Shown here in pieces: positions 17,203-24,600 of a DNA stretch of 60,861 bases. Position 1 is the first letter of the stretch; each line of letters opens with the position of its first letter. The position numbers and the translations under genes are program-made. The notes below the pieces were generated by a model that saw only the letters and a list, made by a program, of their open reading frames with translations, was not told the origin of the DNA and made no database searches. The DNA is from an uncultured SAR86 cluster bacterium (GTDB lineage: Bacteria; Pseudomonadota; Gammaproteobacteria; Magnimaribacterales; D2472): the NCBI GenBank assembly GCA_902608115.1, contig CACLMT010000008.1:1-60861 (forward strand). Reading direction: 5' to 3'.

Positions 17203-18297
17203 ATGAGAATTCTCCAATTATTACCAGAGCTTAAAGTTGGGGGTGTTGAGAGAGGGACAATTGATCTTTCAGAGTATTTAGTTTCTCAAGGGCATGAATC
17301 AGCTGTGGTTTCAGGCGGGGGAGATTTAGTCAAATTATTAAATCAACATGGAGCAAGACATTTCAAACTTCCAATTGGAAGTAAAAATCTTAAAGCTTTA
17401 ATTCAAATTAAAAATTTAAGAAATATTTATAACGATTTTAGGCCTGATATTATTCATGTACGTTCTCGTTTTCCTGCTTGGATTAATTTTTTTGCCCTCA
17501 AGCAAACATCTTTTAAAAAACCGATAGTTGTATCTACCTTTCATGGTCTTTATAGCAAACCTTTTTATAGTAAATCTATGTCTTATGCTGACGAAATAAT
17601 AGCTATTTCTAAAACTGTTAAAGATTATATTAAGAAAAATTACAAGATTGATTTAAATAATCTACATCTTATATATCGGGGTTGTGATATTGCTCAATTT
17701 AATAACTCTAAACCTGAAGATTTGTGGCTTGATAATTGGTATAAAGATTTTCCACAAACTCAGAATAAGATTTTGCTTACTTTGCCAGGACGGATTACGA
17801 GTTGGAAGGGTATAGAAGATTTTCTTTTATTGCTAACTCATATTGATTTAAATAAATATCATGGATTAATACCTGGGCATGTTAAAAAAAACAAGGAAAG
17901 ATACTACAAATCTCTTTTAAGCCTTGTTAAGAAATATAATCTTCAATCTGGAGCAACATTTTGTGGTTCTAGATCAGATATAGCAAATATTTATAAGATC
18001 TCAAATATAGTTTTTAATCTATCATCTAAACCTGAGCCGTTTGGTAGAACAATGATTGAGGCTGCAGCGTGCGGTACACGTGTAATGGGTTGGGACAGAG
18101 GTGGTGTTAAAGAATCTCTTGAGATGATCAATCCAAAAGGATTGGTTCCATTTGGAGATGTAAAACAATTAGTGAATGAGATTCCCAAGATGCTTGCTGA
18201 AGAGGCTCCACAAACTATCCCTGAAATTTTTACTAAAAATCACCTTGTTAAGGCTACCATTGATATTTATGAATCAGCTCTTAGCAAACTTTCATAA
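17203..18297 (+). CDS. GT4-family glycosyltransferase
   Basis: 364 residues with two Rossmann-like halves (GT-B fold). The N-terminal donor-side motif L-K-V-G-G-V-E-R-G-T-I-D-L is near residue 10. The C-terminal P-F-G-R-T-M-I-E-A-A-A-C-G-T-R-V near residue 280 carries the E-x7-E-like nucleotide-sugar site of the glycosyltransferase group 1 (GT4) family. Such enzymes build LPS, capsule or glycolipid sugars in the cytoplasm at the membrane. It follows the MacB-like permease by 3 nt and converges on another GT4 gene, overlapping it by 31 nt tail to tail. Confidence 0.88.
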   Translation: MRILQLLPELKVGGVERGTIDLSEYLVSQGHESAVVSGGGDLVKLLNQHGARHFKLPIGSKNLKALIQIKNLRNIYNDFRPDIIHVRSRFPAWINFFALKQTSFKKPIVVSTFHGLYSKPFYSKSMSYADEIIAISKTVKDYIKKNYKIDLNNLHLIYRGCDIAQFNNSKPEDLWLDNWYKDFPQTQNKILLTLPGRITSWKGIEDFLLLLTHIDLNKYHGLIPGHVKKNKERYYKSLLSLVKKYNLQSGATFCGSRSDIANIYKISNIVFNLSSKPEPFGRTMIEAAACGTRVMGWDRGGVKESLEMINPKGLVPFGDVKQLVNEIPKMLAEEAPQTIPEIFTKNHLVKATIDIYESALSKLS

Positions 18298-19247
18298 ATA
18301 TTTAAAGTTGCTTGACTTGCGCTTTCAATAGAATAGTTTTCATGAATTTGATTTTTTAAACCGGCCATATTCATTTGTGGAAATAATGGCAGCATCTCTT
18401 CAATTAATTTTTGCAATTTTTCTTGATTGTTAGGCTCAACAAGAAATTCTTGAGAAATCAATTGAGGTAAAATTCCCACCTTGGTACCTAAAATAGGAAT
18501 ATCATGGTTAATGGCTTCTAATACCACTCTTGGACCACCTTCACGTAAACTTGAAATAATTAGCCCACTTGCTGATTTATATTTCTCTTCAATGGATGTA
18601 TAAGAGTAATTAGTAATAATTTTAATTTTTTTTTCTAAACCATGAGATTTAATTAAAGCGCTTAAAGATTTCTCTTCTTGTCCAGAACCAATAATTTCAA
18701 GGGGTTTATCTATATTTATCCAACTCCTGATTAACAAATCAAATCCTTTTACTTTTTCCAGTCTTCCAATAGCTAATATTGGTCCAGATCTAGATGAGGG
18801 TATCCCTTGATGTGCTGGGTTGAACCAATTTGGAATAAAAACAGCATTTTCAATGCCATTAATTAGCTTTTTATTTACCCCAATTACCGCATGAGATTTT
18901 TTAATGACAGAATTACTAGCCTTTTTGTGACCATGAACTGTTGATACTATTTTAATTGAATCAAATAATCTAAGAAGACTTCCAACAGTACTAGACTTTG
19001 ATCCATGGCAATGGAGTATATCTACATCATTTTGTTTCACAAATTTTTTGAGTTTTAAAATATTAATAGGTGAATATCTTGACCCTAGTTCTATAGTTTC
19101 ATGATCTACTTTATGTAAATGTTCTTGAATATGTGATCCACATATAATTATTTGAGAGGTCTTTTTATTTAAAGATTGGGCTAATTCATATACATGCTGC
19201 TCTATGCCTGCAAAAATTGAACCTGTAATTAAATGAGCAATTTTCAT
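18267..19247 (-). CDS. GT4-family glycosyltransferase
   Basis: 326 residues, GT-B fold. The N-terminal G-S-I-F-A-G-I-E-Q-H-V-Y-E-L-A motif is followed by V-D-I-L-H-C-H-G-S-K (residues ~75-84). The C-terminal nucleotide-sugar region is S-L-R-E-G-G-P-R-V-V-L-E-A-I near residue 238. It probably adds one sugar in surface-glycan assembly. Its ATG overlaps the stop of the ELM1-like gene upstream by 4 nt, so these two form an operon. It is shorter than the plus-strand GT4 and not an obvious duplicate of it. Confidence 0.87.
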   Translation of the reverse strand: MKIAHLITGSIFAGIEQHVYELAQSLNKKTSQIIICGSHIQEHLHKVDHETIELGSRYSPINILKLKKFVKQNDVDILHCHGSKSSTVGSLLRLFDSIKIVSTVHGHKKASNSVIKKSHAVIGVNKKLINGIENAVFIPNWFNPAHQGIPSSRSGPILAIGRLEKVKGFDLLIRSWINIDKPLEIIGSGQEEKSLSALIKSHGLEKKIKIITNYSYTSIEEKYKSASGLIISSLREGGPRVVLEAINHDIPILGTKVGILPQLISQEFLVEPNNQEKLQKLIEEMLPLFPQMNMAGLKNQIHENYSIESASQATLNIYESLLRADS

Positions 19248-20200
19248 TTATTTAATAAATTAATTAATTCAGAAGATATTCTTTCTACTTCCTTAAGAGG
19301 TTTAAAATCTTTGGAGGGATGTTGAATATTAAATTGATTATTATTTAAATTTTTATCAACTAAACCAACATGATGAGAAGAAATTAATTCATTCATAGAT
19401 TTTTGAATTTTACCGTTCTTAAAAAGTTTACTAAATCTAGAATTCTGAAGTTTTATTAAATAAGTCCGCCCATTTGATGAAAGCGATTCATACACTAAGT
19501 TAATACTATCAGGAGTTACAAATTTAATATCCGAAGTTTGTAACTCATTCTGAAATTGGGGTGTGGGGCATTGAAGATAATTAATAAATTCAAAATTTGA
19601 AAATTTATTTTTTAATTTTTTAATTTTTCCGTTTATTTCACTAGGTGTTCTCCTTGAATTATAGATATTAAATATGTGATTTGAATGTATCGATAAAATA
19701 TAAGCAATCTGATTAATTAATAAATTATTATTAAATTTGTAATGTTTGCTGGTACCTCCTAGCGCTATAATCCCTTTCTTCTTATCTGTTTTTAAATTTG
19801 ATGTTTCCGCTAATGATCCAACAAATGTAATTACATTGATTGGTTTCTGCTTCAATGGAAAATCATGTTTAGGTGCACAAATTAATTCAAATGAATCCCA
19901 TTGTGATGAAGGTTTCAAAATAGCTACTGCATAAACTTTATTATTTGTCTTAAGAATTTTTTTTGCCTTTAATATTCTTGAATAGGTTGCATGACCAGCA
20001 CCGATTAATAGAATTAAGTCATCTAGATTATTGTTTTGAAAGTTTTTATTTGAGAAGGGTAAAAAGTAACTCAATATAGAATTTTTTGGACATTTAATTA
20101 CCGATATTGAAGCTTTAATTTTTTTAGTTAATACATTAAGCAAGGCTTGGACTTGATTTATATGACCAGCTTTTGTGTCTTGAAACCAATAAATATGCAT
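19244..20200 (-). CDS. ELM1/DUF1022-like nucleoside-diphosphate-sugar epimerase-like protein
   Basis: 318 residues. The segments W-F-Q-D-T-K-A-G-H-I-N-Q near residue 5, A-L-G-G-T-S-K-H-Y near 148, Y-N-S-R-R-T-P-S-E-I near 180 and V-T-P-D-S-I-N-L-V-Y-E-S-L near 230 match the bacterial homologues of plant ELM1 (Mito_fiss_Elm1, formerly DUF1022). These have a glycosyltransferase B-like fold and are found beside lipid A and surface-sugar genes, but have no proven reaction. Here it pairs with a GT4 gene (4-nt overlap), which supports a surface-glycan role. Its base composition looks more AT-rich than that of the catabolic genes. Confidence 0.75.
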   Translation of the reverse strand: MHIYWFQDTKAGHINQVQALLNVLTKKIKASISVIKCPKNSILSYFLPFSNKNFQNNNLDDLILLIGAGHATYSRILKAKKILKTNNKVYAVAILKPSSQWDSFELICAPKHDFPLKQKPINVITFVGSLAETSNLKTDKKKGIIALGGTSKHYKFNNNLLINQIAYILSIHSNHIFNIYNSRRTPSEINGKIKKLKNKFSNFEFINYLQCPTPQFQNELQTSDIKFVTPDSINLVYESLSSNGRTYLIKLQNSRFSKLFKNGKIQKSMNELISSHHVGLVDKNLNNNQFNIQHPSKDFKPLKEVERISSELINLLNK

Positions 20201-20583
20201 AAAGATCGTTACCTATTATTGTTTATATAACTAAAATATTTTTTTTAATAACATTGTGAAGCAAATTAAACATTATAAAAATATATTTTACATATTTATC
20301 CCAGCTTAAATGATTATCAATTTACAAAAAATCTAACAAGGTAGCATTAGATAATTTAATTTAAAAAAATTTAAAGCATAAATCGAGCGGGCATGGCTAA
20401 CCCGCTCTAGTTGGTTTAGGGAAAAATTTAGAGGAAAATTTAACCAACATATTAATTTGACTGATAAATTAATCAAAAGTTCAAAATTAGATTTCTTCAG
20501 TATGATGAAATTTTGAAAAAATAGCCTATATGTATATTATTAATGTATAAAAGTTAGGTATATTTAATTAGGGAGAAGGCTTT
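20201..20583. other. 383-bp intergenic gap between divergent genes
   Basis: No ORF longer than a few codons is seen. The left part (20201-20384) is plain AT-rich DNA and must contain the promoter for the minus-strand ELM1 operon. The right part holds four tandem hairpins (20385-20517, listed separately) and ends in a strong ribosome binding site, AGGGAGAAGG at 20569-20578, for the HsaA-like gene. Confidence 0.8.
20385..20526 (+). ncRNA. candidate structured RNA / leader with four tandem hairpins
   Basis: Four perfect stems follow one another. GAGCGGG (20385-20391) pairs with CCCGCTC (20401-20407). GTTGGTT (20410-20416) pairs with AACCAAC (20442-20448). ATTAATTT (20451-20458) pairs with AAATTAAT (20466-20473). 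TTCAAAATT (20480-20488) pairs with AATTTTGAA (20509-20517). The loop of the first stem contains GGCTA, which could pair with TAGCC at 20522-20526 as a pseudoknot closing the array. No T tract follows on the plus strand, so these are not simple terminators. The strand is assumed from the downstream HsaA-like gene. It could be a cis-regulatory leader or a small RNA; I recognise no known RNA family. Confidence 0.4.
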
Positions 20584-21771
20584 ATGTCTAAAAAAAATGA
20601 TATTTCAATACCATCTGCTGATGAGTTATATAAAAAGGCTAAAAAGCTTCAACCTGCATTGTTGAAAAGGGCTGAGCAAACTGCAGAACTTAGAAGGCTG
20701 CCCGATGAAACTATTCAAGATTTTAAAGATTTAGGTTTTTTTAAAATACTTCAGCCAATCAGATGGGGTGGTTATGAAATGGATCCTGTCGTTTTTTATA
20801 AGGTGACTAGTATACTTGCTGAAGCTTGTATGTCGTCAGCTTGGGTTTTTTCTATTGTGGCTGTGCATAATTGGCAAATTTCTGTTTTTGACGAACAAGC
20901 GCAACAAGATGTATGGGGGGAAGATAACTCTGTCTTAATATCATCCTCATATGCACCTAAAGGTATTGCTAAACCTGAAGGAGATGGCTACAGAGTTTCT
21001 GGGGAATGGGATTGGTCATCAGGGAGCGATCATTGTAATTGGTTTTTTGGTGGTGCTGTTTTGGATCCCTCAGTTGGATTTGATAGTTTCGTAACTTTAT
21101 TAATACCTAGAGATGATTATGAAATTATTGATAATTGGCATGTATACGGTTTAAAAGGCACAGGTAGTAAAAGAATCAAGGTTGATGGAGCTTTTGTTCC
21201 AAATTATAGAATTCATTATTTGAAAGATGCATTTTTAACAAATAGTCCAGGAAATAAAACAAATCCTGGTCCATTGTATAAATTTCCCTTTGGTCAGGTT
21301 TTCACTCATTCAGTAGCTATACCTGCGCTTGGAGCCTATAAAGGTGCCTTAGACTGTTTTATTGAAGGCGCCAGATCTAGAGTATCTAGTTTTGGAGTCG
21401 AAGCAAAAACTAATCCCCTAACTTCAACTTTAATATCTGAAATCACTTTAGAAATTGATGAAATGTGGAATACAGTAGAGGCTAACTTTAAAGTTATGCA
21501 GAATGCGGTGAATACTTCAAAAGAAATAGATATTAATGATCGAATTAAATTTCGATATCAAGTCGGTGTAATTAATGACCGTTGCGTAGCTGGTGCTTTG
21601 AGACTGGTTAAGGCAAGCGGAGGTTCAAGCGTTTTTCTTGGTCACGAAGTAATGAATAAGTTTATAGATATTATGACAACCCAAGTTCATGTTGCTAACA
21701 TTTCTGATCCTTTTGCAATTGACTATGGTTTAAGCGTGTTAGGCGGTGAGACTGAAAATTTAATGCTTTGA
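20584..21771 (+). CDS. hsaA: HsaA-like flavin-dependent monooxygenase (acyl-CoA dehydrogenase fold)
   Basis: 395 residues. Segments R-R-L-P-D-E-T, G-F-F-K-I-L-Q-P-I-R-W-G-G, V-H-N-W-Q-I-S-V-F-D-E-Q-A-Q-Q-D-V-W-G-E-D and I-S-S-S-Y-A-P-K-G agree closely with what I recall of HsaA, the oxygenase of 3-HSA hydroxylase in steroid A/B-ring breakdown. The C-terminal T-T-Q-V-H-V-A-N region carries a conserved histidine. HsaA uses reduced FMN made by a separate reductase (HsaB), absent here. A strong ribosome binding site (AGGGAGAAGG) precedes the ATG. It leads an operon with KshA-like (20-nt gap) and KstD-like genes, which strengthens the steroid reading. Other two-component phenol hydroxylases are the alternative. 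Confidence 0.82.
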   Translation: MSKKNDISIPSADELYKKAKKLQPALLKRAEQTAELRRLPDETIQDFKDLGFFKILQPIRWGGYEMDPVVFYKVTSILAEACMSSAWVFSIVAVHNWQISVFDEQAQQDVWGEDNSVLISSSYAPKGIAKPEGDGYRVSGEWDWSSGSDHCNWFFGGAVLDPSVGFDSFVTLLIPRDDYEIIDNWHVYGLKGTGSKRIKVDGAFVPNYRIHYLKDAFLTNSPGNKTNPGPLYKFPFGQVFTHSVAIPALGAYKGALDCFIEGARSRVSSFGVEAKTNPLTSTLISEITLEIDEMWNTVEANFKVMQNAVNTSKEIDINDRIKFRYQVGVINDRCVAGALRLVKASGGSSVFLGHEVMNKFIDIMTTQVHVANISDPFAIDYGLSVLGGETENLML

Positions 21772-21791
21772 TTATCGAGAGGTAGGCTTAT

Positions 21792-22832
21792 ATGAATTCA
21801 ATACCAGTTAGACAAATAGATCAAACTCCTCCTCCAGATAGATATGCTAGAGGATGGCATTGCCTGGGGCTAAGTAGTACGTTTAAAGATAAACCAATCG
21901 CAGTTACAGCATTCGGTACTCGTATTGTGGTTTTTAGGAATTCTGCAGATCAAGCAGTTGTTCTTGAAGCAACTTGCCCTCATATGGGAGGTGATTTGAC
22001 GATGGGAAAAGTAGATGGTGATGTTGTCAGATGCCCTTATCATGAATGGGGCTGGGGTGCAGAAGGTATGTGTTTAGATATCCCATATGCAAAAAAAATT
22101 CCTAAAGGTGCAAGAATTAAAAGTTGGCCAGTGTGCGAGGAGAACCACTTACTTTTTATTTGGAATGATCCTGAGGGAATGCCTCCAAAAGATGATGAGA
22201 TAGTTCCTAGAGAAGATGCTGCTTTTGCAGATGATTGGTCTGATTGGGTTATTGAAGAAAATATAATTCATATTAATTGCAGAGAGTTAATAGATAACAT
22301 GTCAGATAAAGCTCATTTTGCTAGTGTGCATGGTTTAAAGGCCCCAACTCTTTTTAAGAATATATTTGAAGCTCACAAATTAACTCAGCTGATGAATGCA
22401 GAAAATGATGTTGGGTCTGAGTTTGGTGAGGGCGGAGAATTGAGATCTTCAGCTACATATTATGGACCAGCATATATGATAGCAGCTATAGATAATGAAG
22501 CTGCTGGTTTTTCACATAGTTCAATACAATTAGTGAGTCATGTTCCCATTGATAGAGATAGCTTTTTGCTTCGTCATGGCGTAAAGGTTCAAAATATCCC
22601 ACATTTAAGTGAAGAAGAAAACAAGGCAGTTATTGAGGAGTATACCGAGATGACGCAGTTGTCTTTTAAACAAGATGTGGCAATTTGGCATAACAAATTT
22701 AGAGTAGACAATCCGTTATTATGTGATGGTGATGGTCCTTTGCATAAGCTTAGGGAATGGTATAACCAGTTTTATATTGATAGAAATCAAGTCTCAAAAA
22801 AACTAGAAAAACGCAAAGAATACATAGCATAA
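21792..22832 (+). CDS. kshA: KshA-like Rieske oxygenase (3-ketosteroid 9alpha-hydroxylase oxygenase)
   Basis: 346 residues. The start region R-Y-A-R-G-W-H-C-L-G and the Rieske ligands Cys62, His64, Cys81 and His84 (C-P-H-M-G-G-D-L...C-P-Y-H-E-W) follow the KshA pattern. The mononuclear iron site is D-N-M-S-D-K-A-H-F-A-S-V-H-G near residue 170, and the C-terminal D-N-P-L-L...L-R-E-W-Y-N-Q-F-Y-I-D is also KshA-like. KshA hydroxylates C9 of 3-ketosteroids, which with delta1 dehydrogenation opens ring B. Its reductase KshB is not in the window. It sits between the HsaA-like and KstD-like genes (10-nt gap to the latter), as expected for one pathway. Confidence 0.85.
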   Translation: MNSIPVRQIDQTPPPDRYARGWHCLGLSSTFKDKPIAVTAFGTRIVVFRNSADQAVVLEATCPHMGGDLTMGKVDGDVVRCPYHEWGWGAEGMCLDIPYAKKIPKGARIKSWPVCEENHLLFIWNDPEGMPPKDDEIVPREDAAFADDWSDWVIEENIIHINCRELIDNMSDKAHFASVHGLKAPTLFKNIFEAHKLTQLMNAENDVGSEFGEGGELRSSATYYGPAYMIAAIDNEAAGFSHSSIQLVSHVPIDRDSFLLRHGVKVQNIPHLSEEENKAVIEEYTEMTQLSFKQDVAIWHNKFRVDNPLLCDGDGPLHKLREWYNQFYIDRNQVSKKLEKRKEYIA

Positions 22833-22841
22833 AATTTATTT

Positions 22842-24566
22842 ATGGCTAAAAATATTAATCAATTTGACGAAGTAGTTGATGTGTTGGTTGTGGGAACAGG
22901 ATGTGGAGGATTAACTGCTGCATTAACAGCTAGCATTTTAAATCCATCTAAGGTTTTAGTTATAGAAAAAAGCCATCTTATTGGCGGAACGAGTGCTATA
23001 TCTGGGGGAGTTATTTGGATTCCTGATAATCACCTCGCTGTAGAGAGTGGTGCAGATGACTCAATTGCAGAGGCTAAAGAATATCTGAAAGCTACCATTC
23101 CATTGGATGAATTCAACGAACCTTTGATTGATGCTTATCTTAAGAATGGTCCAAAGATGGTAAGGTTTATGGAAGATAATACAGATGTTAGGTATACCAG
23201 TCTTGAACATTATCCAGATTATTTTCAAGATGCGCCCGGTGTTAAACTTGGGAATAGAGCGCTTGAACCGTTACCTGTTTCGGCTAAAACTCTAGAAGAT
23301 GATGTTGATAATCTTCATCCATCAGGACCTCAAATAATACTATTTGGAAGGTATGTTGTAAATTTTAAAGAGTCCCATGCATTTACAACTCAATCACCAG
23401 GTTGGTTTAGGCTATTTATAAAAATATTTTTAGCCTATTGGTTAGATATACCATGGAGAATAAAGAGAAAAAGATCTAGAAGATTAGCATTTGGAGCAGC
23501 ATCAGTAACTAGGTTAATTTCTTCAACAAAAAAAAGAAATATTCCCATTTGGAGATCAACTGAATTAAAGGAATATATTATTGATAATAAAAGAGTTGTA
23601 GGTGCAGTTATAAAGAAAGATGACAAGTTGATGAGAATTGGAGTTCGTCGAGGTATTATTGTTGCTTCAGGTGGTTTTGGTCAAAATCAAGCTATGAGGG
23701 AAGAGTATTTACCTCAACCAACAAATGCTGATTGGGGCTGTGAGCCAAAAACTAATACAGGAGATCCCATTAAAGCTGCAGAAGCTATTGGGGCACAGTT
23801 AAAATTTATGCATAAAGCATGGTGGGTTACAACAGTAAAAGCGCCTGATGAGGATTTTCCTAGACTCAGTGAAGTGGAAAAATCAATGCCGGGAAACTAT
23901 ACAGTCAATAAATCTGGGAAACGTTTTGCTAATGAGTCTCAAAACTATCTTACTTTTATGCTTGAAGTATTAAAAAAACAAGAACAAGGAGAGTCTTTTA
24001 CCCCAATGTATATGATTTTTGATTCCAATCATCGAAAAAATTATCCGGTAGGACCCCTTATGCCAGGCAAGTTTTTTCCAGATCCTCTAGTAAAGTTCGT
24101 TCATAAAAATTGGTTTAATAATGATTTTATTACTCGAGCGAGTTCTATTGAGGAGCTTGCAAAAAAAACAGGTATAAATCCTGATGGATTAGTAGAAACA
24201 ATTCAAAAAGTTAACGAATTTTCAAAAACAGGCAAGGATCTAGATTTTCAAAGAGGCGATAATGAAAGAGATAGATTCTCTGGTGATCAAAGACTCGTTA
24301 ATCCTTGCCTAGGCCCAGTTAATCAGGCCCCATATTATGCGATGAGAATAGATCCTGGAGAATTTGCTACATGCGGAGGTATGGTCATAAATGAAAATGG
24401 CCAAGTCATGGATCAAAATAATGATCCAATACCTGGGTTATATGCTTCTGGAAACTGTACTCCAGCCTTACTTACTACCTATCCAGGTCCTGGAGCTACG
24501 ATTGGGCCTGCAATGACATTTGGATTTATTGCTGGTAAACATATTAGCGGGTCAAATATTTTATAG
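22842..24566 (+). CDS. kstD: KstD-like FAD-dependent 3-ketosteroid delta1-dehydrogenase family protein
   Basis: 574 residues. The FAD site D-V-L-V-V-G-T-G-C-G-G-L-T-A-A near residue 13 is followed by E-K-S-H-L-I-G-G-T-S-A-I-S-G-G. The C-terminal T-Y-P-G-P-G-A-T-I-G-P-A-M-T-F-G motif near residue 550 keeps the tyrosine and glycine expected for keto-enol activation in KstD. This family desaturates C1-C2 of 3-ketosteroids using a quinone or other acceptor. Residues ~185-215 contain a hydrophobic and then strongly basic stretch (W-F-R-L-F-I-K-I-F-L-A-Y-W, then K-R-K-R-S-R-R), possibly a membrane-contact insert. The operon with HsaA- and KshA-like genes supports the call; a fumarate-reductase-like enzyme is the alternative. 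Confidence 0.8.
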   Translation: MAKNINQFDEVVDVLVVGTGCGGLTAALTASILNPSKVLVIEKSHLIGGTSAISGGVIWIPDNHLAVESGADDSIAEAKEYLKATIPLDEFNEPLIDAYLKNGPKMVRFMEDNTDVRYTSLEHYPDYFQDAPGVKLGNRALEPLPVSAKTLEDDVDNLHPSGPQIILFGRYVVNFKESHAFTTQSPGWFRLFIKIFLAYWLDIPWRIKRKRSRRLAFGAASVTRLISSTKKRNIPIWRSTELKEYIIDNKRVVGAVIKKDDKLMRIGVRRGIIVASGGFGQNQAMREEYLPQPTNADWGCEPKTNTGDPIKAAEAIGAQLKFMHKAWWVTTVKAPDEDFPRLSEVEKSMPGNYTVNKSGKRFANESQNYLTFMLEVLKKQEQGESFTPMYMIFDSNHRKNYPVGPLMPGKFFPDPLVKFVHKNWFNNDFITRASSIEELAKKTGINPDGLVETIQKVNEFSKTGKDLDFQRGDNERDRFSGDQRLVNPCLGPVNQAPYYAMRIDPGEFATCGGMVINENGQVMDQNNDPIPGLYASGNCTPALLTTYPGPGATIGPAMTFGFIAGKHISGSNIL

Positions 24567-24600
24567 CCTAATTCATGCTTTTTACTATGCGAGCGTATTT

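Noticed and set aside
24520-24600. N-terminal extension of the Tat-type flavoprotein
   Set aside because: It overlaps the preceding gene and buries the twin-arginine motif, so the ATG at 24601 is preferred.
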